This document shows positions 29,080-38,688 of a stretch of 64,000 nucleotides of DNA, in pieces. How positions within the stretch are numbered: position 1 is the stretch's first letter; each line of letters opens with the position of its first letter. The position numbers and the translations under genes are program-made. The DNA is from Muribaculaceae bacterium (GTDB lineage Bacteria; Bacteroidota; Bacteroidia; Bacteroidales; Muribaculaceae). The notes beneath the pieces are model-generated. The model ran no database searches, was not told the origin of the DNA, and saw only the letters and a list, made by a program, of their open reading frames with translations. The DNA lies in the NCBI GenBank assembly GCA_022510385.1, contig JAFLTQ010000014.1:1-64000 (forward strand). The letters run 5' to 3'.

Positions 29080-30393
29080 TTGAAATTTTATTTAAGACAT
29101 AGATTACTATTACTGTTTTTAATCGGCTTTGTCTCAGATATTTTGGGACAAAGCAATCATTTTGTTGTTGCCGATTCCATAAGTCGATTACCGTTGCCTT
29201 ATGCTTCTTTATTCGACAATAAGGGTAATCTGTTGGGAATTTGTAATAGTAAGGGTACAACCCCTTATGTCTCTTCTGCAAATCTTCCTCTTACAATAAG
29301 GTATATGGGATTTAAGGAAAAAGAGATAGAGAATTTAAACCAAGATACCGTTTTTCTGCAGGAAAATTACTTTGAATTGCCGGAAGTGGTTGTAGCTACA
29401 CGTCAGAAAAGTATTTTACACATGTTGGCATACGTCAGAGAATATTCTTATCTCACTACATATACCGACACGATTTTTCTCTTTAGAGAAAAGATGGTGG
29501 ATTTTATGGTGCCACAGGATAAAAAAATGAAATATAAAGGATGGACCAAACCAAGGATTTTAAGTTCAAAGTCCTATTATAATTTCAGAAATTCAGATGG
29601 TTTGGATAGCGTGAGTGATGAATGTGACCATCATTTTTCTTGGTCTGATTGGATTGGGGTGAATCCTCAAATACCAATAAAAAGAACGCTGCAAGGAACT
29701 GCAATTGGTACCGATACATTAAAAGGGAAATACAGTCTCTCGGAAATTTGGAATAAAAACAAAGATAAGATCACAATTGATATCAATGTACTGGCTGACA
29801 CTACGGGCCGAAGATGGGTCCCGGATATCGGATGCCATTTCAAAGACAACATAGACTTCGAAAATTTTAAAGTTCATCTTGGCTATGATAATGTTACAGG
29901 GGATTTACTTTTGCCAAATGATCTCACTAATTATTCTTTCAATATAGAATCTGTGGGAAGAGGCCATTCCCTTTTTAGGTTTAATCGTCCTGACGAAGAT
30001 TATTTTGTGAGCACTTATGCTGAAGTATATTTTCTTGACAAAGAATTTATTTCTCTAAAGGAAGCAAAAAAATGGGAGAAACATGATTTCTATTCTGATG
30101 AACTCGAAATTTATGAGGCATACGAAGCACCTGAACTTCAGCCACATATTCTATCTTTAATGGAAAGGGTTGAAAATATAGATAAGCAACAGATTATTCT
30201 TTCCTGGAAAGATGACCCACGCTTTAGATATGAGCGAAGGAAGAATAATAATTTTTCATTGGGAAACAGATTTCTAAATGTAATCAAAGATATTACTGGT
30301 ATTTCCTCATTATTGGCCCGAAAGAAACGAAATAAGGACTGGAAAGAATTCCGGGATAAATGGCATGAGAAACGAAATTCCAAAAAGAAATAA
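29080..30393 (+). CDS. Carboxypeptidase-like regulatory domain protein, secreted
   Basis: 437 aa, VADSISRLPLPYASLFDNKGNLLGICNSKG...LPEVVVATRQK pattern; TTG start. Confidence 0.65.
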   Translation: MKFYLRHRLLLLFLIGFVSDILGQSNHFVVADSISRLPLPYASLFDNKGNLLGICNSKGTTPYVSSANLPLTIRYMGFKEKEIENLNQDTVFLQENYFELPEVVVATRQKSILHMLAYVREYSYLTTYTDTIFLFREKMVDFMVPQDKKMKYKGWTKPRILSSKSYYNFRNSDGLDSVSDECDHHFSWSDWIGVNPQIPIKRTLQGTAIGTDTLKGKYSLSEIWNKNKDKITIDINVLADTTGRRWVPDIGCHFKDNIDFENFKVHLGYDNVTGDLLLPNDLTNYSFNIESVGRGHSLFRFNRPDEDYFVSTYAEVYFLDKEFISLKEAKKWEKHDFYSDELEIYEAYEAPELQPHILSLMERVENIDKQQIILSWKDDPRFRYERRKNNNFSLGNRFLNVIKDITGISSLLARKKRNKDWKEFRDKWHEKRNSKKK

Positions 30394-30425
30394 AACAATG
30401 TTTTTATTAGATAGTATAAAAAATT

Positions 30426-30944
30426 ATGAAAAAGATTAAATATTTGGTTTTGTGCTTATTTGGATTATCATTGGGGCTTACTTCATGTAATAAGAATAAT
30501 GCTACTCCTATTTATATACCTTTGCCGGTAATTGAAACTTTTAATCCTGTGATGAAAGAATTTTATTATTCTGAATCTCAGGGATTGCCTATTATAAATG
30601 AAAATGTATATGTTGTAAACTCAATTTCTGAATTACCTGATGATGATATTTTCGGAAACGAAGAGTTCATGAATCAAGAAATTGATTTTTCACAATATTC
30701 TTTGATTATATTTTATAATCTTCAGTTAGGTAAAATATTATCAACAAAATTTAGATGGGGTTATAACAATGATTTAGAAAAATATCAAGTATCTATTAGT
30801 TATGAAGTAGAAAAGGGATCAGACATTATAGATGGAGAAGTCGAGCTGGTCAATTATGTTAGAGGAGCAATGCTCGTAGACCATATCCCACCTCAGCCAT
30901 TTGTGAGTCAAAGGAAAGGAGTGCACTGGGTAGACCCTGAATAA
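30426..30944 (+). CDS. Hypothetical lipoprotein
   Basis: Lipobox LTSC; paralogous to next ORF. Confidence 0.65.
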   Translation: MKKIKYLVLCLFGLSLGLTSCNKNNATPIYIPLPVIETFNPVMKEFYYSESQGLPIINENVYVVNSISELPDDDIFGNEEFMNQEIDFSQYSLIIFYNLQLGKILSTKFRWGYNNDLEKYQVSISYEVEKGSDIIDGEVELVNYVRGAMLVDHIPPQPFVSQRKGVHWVDPE

Positions 30945-30961
30945 ATTTTTCATTAATAAGA

Positions 30962-31465
30962 ATGTTTTCAATGAAACGCCTCAATCTTATATTTCTCTTT
31001 TTATGTTTGATTCTATTTTCTTGTAGTCATGAAAGTGAGATGATTTATCATACTTTGCCAATAGAGAAAGAGTATGAAGCATTAAAATATGTTTTTGACA
31101 GAAATGAAATTTCGGAAGAGAAGCTTAAAGAAATGCCAAACTTAAAACTGGTGATTAATTCTGAAAGTGAATTCCCACAAGAGGATCTAATAGGTTTGGA
31201 AGAATTAAAAGAGAGCGGTATAGATTTCAAAAAATATACAATGCTTCTTGTGTATTATAAAATACAAGGCGTAGTTGAGGGTTATTCCTATAACTATGCC
31301 AAAGATTTTGAAAATGATATAGTAATTTTATCAATTAATTACAACTTGGCACCTAATTCCGGAGAGGAAGCTGAATCAGAAGATCTTTTTACCTATTGCA
31401 GGAGTGCAATCTTGGTTTCAAAAATTTCAGAAGATACTGAAGTTGAATTCCGGTTGTCCTATTGA
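30962..31465 (+). CDS. Hypothetical lipoprotein (paralog of 30426-30944)
   Basis: Lipobox LFSC; shares NSxSExPxxDxxGxEExxxxxIDFxxYxxxxxY with upstream ORF. Confidence 0.65.
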   Translation: MFSMKRLNLIFLFLCLILFSCSHESEMIYHTLPIEKEYEALKYVFDRNEISEEKLKEMPNLKLVINSESEFPQEDLIGLEELKESGIDFKKYTMLLVYYKIQGVVEGYSYNYAKDFENDIVILSINYNLAPNSGEEAESEDLFTYCRSAILVSKISEDTEVEFRLSY

Positions 31466-31474
31466 TACCTTTGG

Positions 31475-31843
31475 ATGGAGACAAAATATTATAGATCAAA
31501 GATTGATTGGTGGTTTTGGATTCTGCTATTAATAATAGCATCTTTATTTTGCTTAATAGGAAGCATTCTTGAAGGGAAATGGATTCCGGGCACATTAGAA
31601 CTCTGTTTAGTTCTATTTATCGTAACCTTTTTAGGGTATTTATTTTCCACGGTTAAATATGCTATAAGAGGCAGTGAAATCTGAATAAGAGGCCTAACCT
31701 ATAAATGGGAATGGTTCCCAATAGACAAAATCGAATCAATAAAACCAATCAAAAGCATTCTCGCTTCATCAGCCCTTTCCTACGATAGAATAGCAATAAA
31801 TTTTTCAGACCGGAAGGAGAGATATTCTTTATTGTTGGATTAA
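31475..31843 (+). pseudogene. Small PH-domain-like membrane protein interrupted by TGA (31682-31684)
   Basis: METKYYRSKIDWWFWILLL...AIRGSEI*IRGLTYKWEWFPIDKIESIKPIKSILASSALSYDRIAINFSDRK; the frame continues after the stop with PH-like sequence. Confidence 0.65.
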
Positions 31844-32001
31844 CAGTCTTTTTCTCCCTTTTTCTATCAAAGCTTTGGGATTTCAGCCCATTGAGTTTTG
31901 GGTTAGTGATTGGCACACTCGTCTTTGGTATTACATTCACCCTTACTTTCTATGTGCCAAAACTCACGAAAATCTTCAACGAAATGGAGGCTATAAAATA
32001 A
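31789..32001 (+). pseudogene. 5'-truncated membrane protein fragment
   Basis: Open frame NSNKFFRPEGEIFFIVGLTVFFSLFLSKLWDFSPLSFGLVIGTLVFGITFTLTFYVPKLTKIFNEMEAIK*, no plausible start. Confidence 0.4.
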
Positions 32002-32040
32002 ACAGTTTTCTCGATACTAAAGGTTTCATCACTCTAATCC

Positions 32041-32067
32041 AAAACTGCGACACGCTGTCGCAGTTTT
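32041..32067 (+). terminator. Terminator hairpin
   Basis: AAAACTGCGAC-ACGCT-GTCGCAGTTTT. Confidence 0.65.
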
Positions 32068-32089
32068 ACCATGGTGGAATATTAATAAA

Positions 32090-32782
32090 TTGATTTCTAA
32101 ATATAAAGAGGATGATGAGGCTATCTTATATTATGCAGAAAATATCATAGCGAAAAACTGGAATAGAGAAATCTTTACTAATGCTATGAAATTGGAAATG
32201 CATCTTCATCAGCCGGAAGTCAATGTATCCAATAATTTCTCGTTAACCGTACCAAAAGAACAGTCAGGTTATGCAAACACAGTATTTAAAGATACCTATA
32301 ATTTAGGTTTTTTGGGAATTACTAAGCCGGTTCTTGAACTCGAACTTGAAAACAAGATAGTAGAAAAAATAAAACAATTTCTTTTGGAATTAGGTGCCGG
32401 ATTTACTTTTATAGGAAATCAACATGTCCTATCTTATAATGATAAAGATTATAAGGTTGATTTATTATTTTTCAATAGGAAACTGCGCTCTTTAATCGCA
32501 ATAGATTTGAAAATATCCTCATTTAAACCCGAATACATTGGGAAGATGAACTTCTATCTTTCATTGCTTGATCGTCAAGAAAAAGATCCTGATGAAAATC
32601 CTTCAATTGGAATTATCCTTTGTGCCAACAAGGATAATGGTGAAGTAGAGTTAGCTTTAGATGGATTTAATAAACCAATTGGTGTGGCACAATATGAATT
32701 GTTAATTCCACAAAGAGAGCTAAAACAGTTAATTAATAATGAAATAAAATCCTTCACCAAGCGACTTCCTGATGAATGCTAA
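32090..32782 (+). pseudogene. 5'-truncated DUF1016/YhcG PDDEXK nuclease domain
   Basis: LPWWNINKLISKYKEDDEAILYYAENIIAKNWNREIF...LGAGFTFIGNQHVL...VDLLFFNRKLRSLIAIDLKISSFKPEYIGKMNFYLSLLD; N-terminal DUF1016_N missing. Confidence 0.7.
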
Positions 32783-32879
32783 AAAAGTTTGAATAAACTC
32801 AATCAAATAGCCATTCATCAAATGTCAGTGCTTGAAGCAAATAACAAAGATAGAAAATTATTGAAATAAAATTAGGGGA

Positions 32880-33097
32880 TGTTTAGATCCATAGAAGACA
32901 TTTATAAAGAAAAAAAAGAAAAGATAGCTCAACATTCTTGACAACCGTAAGAGGGAACAGACCAAATTACTTGAAATGCTTTTAAGGAAGAAGAGCAGAT
33001 TCAGGAGGAACTGAAGGAACTTGACCGTAGCGTTAAAAATCTTCCGGCTCTGACAGCCGAATTGGAACGCAGTCAAAGCCGGGGTTTTAGAAGATGA
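32880..33097 (+). pseudogene. Frameshifted coiled-coil protein remnant
   Basis: Peptide runs in different frames: MFRSIEDIYKEKKEKIAQ / LNILDNRKREQTKLLEMLL / KEEEQIQEELKELDRSVKNLPALTAELERSQSRGFRR. Confidence 0.4.
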
Positions 33098-33114
33098 TTT
33101 TATGTTTAATAAAC

Positions 33115-33345
33115 TTAGGTGAAATTAGTGTTTCCAAAAAGAAAACCTCGTTTTATCCTTTTCTTAAATACAAGATAATAGGCGAAGGCAATGAATGTAA
33201 AGCCTAAAGCAGCACAAAGTTTCATCCAATCATTAATTGAACTTCCTTCCAGGATTATATTCAGAATATAACCTATACAATTTAAAACACCTATTATCAT
33301 TAATATTAAAAAGATATTTCTTTTTACTTTATTACTTGTTTTCAT
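33115..33345 (-). CDS. Hypothetical small membrane protein
   Basis: 76 aa, two TM segments. Confidence 0.4.
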   Translation of the reverse strand: MKTSNKVKRNIFLILMIIGVLNCIGYILNIILEGSSINDWMKLCAALGFTFIAFAYYLVFKKRIKRGFLFGNTNFT

Positions 33346-33478
33346 TCTCTTTCTTATTTAATGAACTGATCCCTTATTATATATAAGTAGGGTGTTAATT
33401 GGCATTGTAAAACACTGATTGAAAAGTTATTATTTTTGAGAACAGACTAAACTTGACCTTAGCTTCCATTGTCACCTT

Positions 33479-33748
33479 TTATTTGGCAATTAATATTATA
33501 GGTTCACCCAAAGCAGATGAAATTCCTGCTATAGTATTGGTGGTAAAATTATGTCTGCCTGTTAGCCATTTTGAAATTTCAGATTCTCGTTTACCCATTT
33601 TAGCAGCTAATTCCTTTTGAGTCATTCCTTTTCTTTTAAGTATGCTGTCAATACGGTCTGCAATTTCAAATGAGAGATTGAATTCCTCCTTCGCCTTATC
33701 AGTTACCCGAGAAAGACAATCTCTGAATAGAGGATTTGTTTTCTTAAT
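33479..33748 (-). pseudogene. XRE/HigA-like HTH antitoxin lacking a standard start codon
   Basis: IKKTNPLFRDCLSRVTDKAKEEFNLSFEIADRIDSILKRKGMTQKELAAKMGKRESEISKWLTGRHNFTTNTIAGISSALGEPIILIAK*; first codon ATT after a stop. Confidence 0.6.
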
Positions 33749-33963
33749 TCAAAAGTTTTATTATCAATCCCAACTATCATATTTTTCTCTATCGTAATAG
33801 TCCCATTTTTTTGAGCCTGTTTTAGAAGCTCATCAAACCTTTGTAGATCCATAACGTACCCACTTAATTCTTCATCTTCTTGATACGTTCTGGTAGTCTT
33901 GACACCTCCGTTACCCAATATCATAATCTGATCTGAAATCCTGAGGCAATATAGCCTTAATTT
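33703..33963 (-). pseudogene. 5'-truncated RelE/HigB-like toxin fragment
   Basis: KLRLYCLRISDQIMILGNGGVKTTRTYQEDEELSGYVMDLQRFDELLKQAQ..., stop immediately upstream; overlaps the HTH remnant. Confidence 0.5.
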
Positions 33964-33967
33964 TCAC

Positions 33968-34396
33968 TCATCTCAAATTATCATTATAAAATTTTGTGAA
34001 TTGTTCTTTTATTTCATCCCTTGTCTTACGGAATTCATGTAGCACCGTTTCTTCCTCTCCTTGGATTTCCGAAGGATCATCAAAACCTATGTGAATTCGT
34101 TTACCTACTTTCCCATTAAAAACGGGACAGGTTTCTTTGGCACCCCCACAAACGGTTATGACATAATCCCAGGATTCATCCGTATAATCGGCAACATTAT
34201 CAGGGAAATGACTGCTTATATCAATCCCTATTTCATTCATTACTTTTACAGCCTTTGGATTAACCTTTTCGGCAGGTTTTGTTCCTGCCGAAAAGACTTC
34301 CAAATTCGGATCAAGTGATTGAAGGATACCATGTGCCATCTGGCTTCTGCAACTGTTGCCGGTGCAGAGTATCAGAATTCTCATTTTTCTTTCCAT
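33968..34396 (-). CDS. arsC: Arsenate reductase (low-MW phosphatase type)
   Basis: ILILCTGNSCRSQMAHGIL P-loop; CGGAKETCPVF; overlaps arsA by 16 bp. Confidence 0.92.
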   Translation of the reverse strand: MERKMRILILCTGNSCRSQMAHGILQSLDPNLEVFSAGTKPAEKVNPKAVKVMNEIGIDISSHFPDNVADYTDESWDYVITVCGGAKETCPVFNGKVGKRIHIGFDDPSEIQGEEETVLHEFRKTRDEIKEQFTKFYNDNLR

Positions 34397-36093
34397 TCAA
34401 TAATAGCCATATTACCATCGGAAAGTTCCCTGACTTTCTCTATCCATTTCCCTTCACCGTTGGCACGGGCTTTCAGGAAAGGATTGGTGGTTTCATTCAA
34501 TGCTAAAGACTGATTTACCAACCACCACTTGTTGTTGATACCGGCACGCTTAAGGTCTTTCTGCAAACGTTCTGCCTCGAATACGGGAGTAGCTTCAGGC
34601 AAGGTTACAATCACTACCTCAGTTTCCTTTTTGTCTCTAAGTCTTGGCAGAAGTTTCTTCACAGATTCCGGAATATCACCATGGGTTCTTTCAACTTCAC
34701 GGTGATAGCTTTGTGTGGCATCCAAAAGGAGGAGCGTGTGGCCGGTAGGAGCAGTGTCTATAACCACAATTTCATCATCTGCCTTATCTACGATATCAGC
34801 GAAAGCACGGAAAACTGCTATCTCCTGGGTACATGGAGAACGAAGGTCTTCCTCGATATAAGCCATATCTTCCTCTGTCATGGTTGTCTTCGCTTTTGCC
34901 CTTACCTCATTCTTATAGTTTTCCAACACCTCGGCCTCATCAATCTTGCTCATTGTGATTCCAAGATCTTTCATTGCCGAGTAATCAAGATGATTTGCTG
35001 GATCAGTTGTGGTCAGATGAACCTTCTTGCCTGAGGCTGCAAGCTGTTTTGCAATTTCGGTGGCTATGGTGGTTTTACCCACACCTCCTTTACCCATGGT
35101 GAAGATTACTCTCTTACCGGATTTATTCAGATCATCTACAAGTTGTTCCATTGTAGAGTAATTTTTTGGTGCTGAATATTCTTCCTCCGAATTTACTTTA
35201 TCACCTACAAGCATTTCTCTTATATTGGAGATATCTGACATATTGTAGGACCGTAGAGGGACATAGTAAGTCGGGATTTCCTTCAAGGTTTCCGGCATAT
35301 CCTTGAGGGCATTCTGCTGCCTCTCGTACATTTCATGTGTAACCTTGTCAGACGGGTCATCTTTCTCCAGCAATGCATTTATTACAAGAATTTGGTTGTT
35401 AACTCCCAATAGTCTTAATTCGTGAGATGAACGTGCAGCCTCCTTCAAGGGAGAAACATCCGGGCGACTAACCAATACCAGTCTCGTAAGTTTAGAATCA
35501 GACAGGGTTGAAACAGCCTGCTTATAAACCTCTTTACGTGCTTCAAGACCGGAAAGCTGACCGAGACAAGAAGCACCGTGAGTGCTTTCACTGATGAATG
35601 TGCTCCATGCAGAAGGCAACTGAAGCATTCTTAAAGTATGTCCTGTGGGTGCAGTGTCAAAAATGATGTGGTCATATTCTTTAGCTTTATCAGCAGCGGT
35701 TATGAAATCTGAAAATTCATTGAAAGCGGCTATCTCAACAGTACAGGATCCGGACAATTGTTCTTCCATATTGTTTATCACACTTTCAGGTAGTTTACCT
35801 CTGAAAGGTACTATCACGCTTTCCCTGTATTCAGCAGCTGCTTCTTCAGGATCAAGATTGACAACTGTTAGTCCCGGGACCTCTTTTATTTCCTTGCCAT
35901 GTCCGTCAAGTTCCTGACCGAAAACATCCTGGAGGTTTGATGCCGGATCTGTGCTTATAAGGAGAATCCTCTTCCCTTGGTCGGCAAGACCTATGGCTGT
36001 GGCACATGCAATAGAAGTCTTTCCTACACCTCCCTTGCCTGTGAAGAAAAGGTATTTGGTCAGTTCAACATCATTTATATTGAATTTTTCCAT
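34381..36093 (-). CDS. arsA: Arsenical pump-driving ATPase
   Basis: 570 aa with two GKGGVGKT P-loops and two DTAPTGHTL signatures. Confidence 0.96.
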   Translation of the reverse strand: MEKFNINDVELTKYLFFTGKGGVGKTSIACATAIGLADQGKRILLISTDPASNLQDVFGQELDGHGKEIKEVPGLTVVNLDPEEAAAEYRESVIVPFRGKLPESVINNMEEQLSGSCTVEIAAFNEFSDFITAADKAKEYDHIIFDTAPTGHTLRMLQLPSAWSTFISESTHGASCLGQLSGLEARKEVYKQAVSTLSDSKLTRLVLVSRPDVSPLKEAARSSHELRLLGVNNQILVINALLEKDDPSDKVTHEMYERQQNALKDMPETLKEIPTYYVPLRSYNMSDISNIREMLVGDKVNSEEEYSAPKNYSTMEQLVDDLNKSGKRVIFTMGKGGVGKTTIATEIAKQLAASGKKVHLTTTDPANHLDYSAMKDLGITMSKIDEAEVLENYKNEVRAKAKTTMTEEDMAYIEEDLRSPCTQEIAVFRAFADIVDKADDEIVVIDTAPTGHTLLLLDATQSYHREVERTHGDIPESVKKLLPRLRDKKETEVVIVTLPEATPVFEAERLQKDLKRAGINNKWWLVNQSLALNETTNPFLKARANGEGKWIEKVRELSDGNMAIIEWKEK

Positions 36094-36119
36094 TTTTGCC
36101 GAATTTTAAGATTTCAAGT

Positions 36120-36545
36120 TTAATCCCAATTGCTACCGCTACAACAGCAGTCAGAACCTTCACAACAATCTGTTTTTGGCTCCTCCTTGCGTTTATCTTC
36201 CTGTATTGGCATGAAATCAAGATTAACTCCGCTCCATTCAGCCATCTGTCTTGTTGACGGGTATTCCCCCGTCACAGCCACTTCACCGTCAACCAAGGTG
36301 ATAGGAAGAACTTCCACTCCTCTGGACTGGAGAAGGTCATTGATCTTGGTGTTTGTAACATAAATCATCGGTTCATCCTTAAGATTATGCCGGATTACTT
36401 TTACTCCTTTCTTTTTGAGAGTATCAACAATCACCGCTATTCTCATCAGGTTTGGGTCGATGTTTGTACCGCATAAACCGGTAGGGCAACACATCGCCGG
36501 ATCAAATATTTCAATTGTCTTCATATTTATACTTTTTGTTTGCAT
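36120..36545 (-). CDS. arsD: Arsenite efflux metallochaperone ArsD
   Basis: EIFDPAMCCPTGLCG plus C-terminal Cys cluster DCCEGSDCCCSGS; start may be 36524. Confidence 0.93.
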   Translation of the reverse strand: MQTKSINMKTIEIFDPAMCCPTGLCGTNIDPNLMRIAVIVDTLKKKGVKVIRHNLKDEPMIYVTNTKINDLLQSRGVEVLPITLVDGEVAVTGEYPSTRQMAEWSGVNLDFMPIQEDKRKEEPKTDCCEGSDCCCSGSNWD

Positions 36546-36591
36546 TAGTTATTAGACTAAAAACTATTTTTAGGGTTAAAAAATAGCTTTT

Positions 36592-36915
36592 TCAGCAACA
36601 GCTATTTTCTTTTTCAATTTGGTTCTCCTCAAAGAATGAGTGGAACAAGGCCTGAGCCTGTTTCCAGTTTTCATCATTGATGCAGTATCTAACCTTCGGA
36701 GGTTCGATCGTACCTTGAATAAGACCCGCTGCCTTTAATTCCGAAAGATGATTTGAAACAGTCGGTTTTGATACATTCAAAACTTCATGAATCTCACCGA
36801 AGAAACATTCTTTCTGTTTCGCTAAAAAACTAAGTATGGCCACCCTCGTCGGATGTCCCAATGCTTTTGCTATTCTGGCAAGCCTTTCTTGATCTGCTGT
36901 TATCTCGATTTTCAT
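36592..36915 (-). CDS. arsR: ArsR family transcriptional regulator
   Basis: ALGHPTRVAILSFLAKQKECFFGEIHEVLNVSKPTVSNHLSELKAAGLI. Confidence 0.93.
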   Translation of the reverse strand: MKIEITADQERLARIAKALGHPTRVAILSFLAKQKECFFGEIHEVLNVSKPTVSNHLSELKAAGLIQGTIEPPKVRYCINDENWKQAQALFHSFFEENQIEKENSCC

Positions 36916-37086
36916 TAAATTCCTTTTGTTAGTTGTTAGCGAAATTACTAATAATTTTTCATTTATCCAAATTTAGGAGAGTTTTAGGTAAAATTTAAAA
37001 ATGTTAAATTTCCAGACTAACAAGATTAGTCCAGTTTATATTTATGGCTTTGTTTTGATATTTTGAAGTTGATTATAGGTTACTAA

Positions 37087-37147
37087 TTGAGAAAAATTAA
37101 GACTCTTAATTTCAATGAATTAAGTGCCTTTTGGGGTACGCATGAAG
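37087..37147 (-). repeat. Degenerate copy of the tRNA-Leu 3' end and its terminator
   Basis: 50/61 identical, ungapped, to 42297-42357. Confidence 0.75.
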
Positions 37148-37296
37148 TCTACGTGATGTATGTAGTTAGCCTATTCTAATCTGCTTACTTCGAATCGACT
37201 TTTAAAATTTGACCAATCAAAGACAAAAGGCCATATTAATACTCGTTAGATGGTTGTTCCATTTAATGCATTATTTTCAAAGGTATCAAACTATTG

Positions 37297-38688
37297 TTAA
37301 CCGGCTTTTTCTTCAATACCCGAGGAATTGATTGGAGGCAAGATAGCATGCAAACAAATGAAACCAATAATCCCGGCAGTCAAAGAACCTATGACAATAC
37401 CCAGTTTAGCCTGGTTGAGTAGGGAGGCCTGAGCCGGATTATTACCGAATGAGATAGTTGCAATAAATAAGGATACGGTAAATCCGATTCCACCGAGCAT
37501 CGCTACAGCTGCCAATTCTTTCCAAGAGGAATGAGAAGGCATGGGTGCCAACCTAAGCTTTACAGTAAGCCAAGAAAATGTAAATATGCCAACAAATTTT
37601 CCTATTACAAGACCTAATATTATGGCTATCCCTATTCCTTCAAATACTGATGCAGGATTCATATCCAATAGATAAATTCCGGCATTAGCAAAAGCAAAAA
37701 TCGGCACTATAAAAAAGTTTACAAAAGGATGTAGTGAATCTTCAAGCTCTTGTAAAGGAGAGATGACTTTATCTGATGCTGATTCTATTTCTTTCAGCCA
37801 GTTCATTTGTTCTTTATTTAAAATACTCCTTTTTGCCAACATCTCGTCGTCGACATCTCTGAAGTGACTAATGGCGGTTCTTATATTTTTTATATATTTT
37901 TGGGGAGCGAAAACCGGAGTGGCCGGGACACATAACGCCACAAGTACGCCGGCAATTGTCGGATGAATACCTGAATTGAGAAATAGAAACCATACCACTC
38001 CACCTATTAGAAGATAAAAGATCTTAGATTTGATTCTCAATGCAGAGCCTAACAATAATACACATAGCAAAATAGCGGCATATAATAGCAATAAAAATTC
38101 TATATGGTTAGAATAAAATACTGCAATAACGATGATGCCTCCTATGTCATCCACTACGGCGAGTGTCGTTAGAAAAATTTTCAGGGATATAGGCACCCTG
38201 TCGCCAAGCATTGCAAGTATTCCAAGTGAAAACGCTATGTCTGTGGCCATCGGTATTGCAGCGCCTACTGAATATTCTGTTCCAATACTTAGCCAAAGGA
38301 AAATAGCTACCGGCACAATCATACCTCCTAATGCTCCGATTATAGGCAACAATGCCTGTTTAAATGACGAAAGTTCTCCTACCAATATCTCGCGTTTTAT
38401 TTCGAGTCCTATGCTAAAAAAGAATATAGCCATTAATGCATCATTAATAAAACTTAAAAGAGACATGGGATGCCCATTGTGGCTAAATAAGTTAAAATCC
38501 CCGATTTGCAATCGAATTTCCTGATTCCAAAAATCAAAATACATATGATTGATATAAGGGATATTAGCAATTACAAAAGCCAACAAAGTAGCCATTATAA
38601 GAATATTTCCGCCTGTTGCATGGCGTCGAATTGCTTGACGGGCTGCATAAAATGCAGATTGATTAGAGGATAAAAATTCTGTATTCAT
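37297..38688 (-). CDS. nhaA: Na+/H+ antiporter NhaA
   Basis: 463 aa, NDALMAIFFFSIGLEIKREILVGEL, ATDIAFSLGILAML, AMLGGIGFTVSLFI. Confidence 0.95.
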   Translation of the reverse strand: MNTEFLSSNQSAFYAARQAIRRHATGGNILIMATLLAFVIANIPYINHMYFDFWNQEIRLQIGDFNLFSHNGHPMSLLSFINDALMAIFFFSIGLEIKREILVGELSSFKQALLPIIGALGGMIVPVAIFLWLSIGTEYSVGAAIPMATDIAFSLGILAMLGDRVPISLKIFLTTLAVVDDIGGIIVIAVFYSNHIEFLLLLYAAILLCVLLLGSALRIKSKIFYLLIGGVVWFLFLNSGIHPTIAGVLVALCVPATPVFAPQKYIKNIRTAISHFRDVDDEMLAKRSILNKEQMNWLKEIESASDKVISPLQELEDSLHPFVNFFIVPIFAFANAGIYLLDMNPASVFEGIGIAIILGLVIGKFVGIFTFSWLTVKLRLAPMPSHSSWKELAAVAMLGGIGFTVSLFIATISFGNNPAQASLLNQAKLGIVIGSLTAGIIGFICLHAILPPINSSGIEEKAG

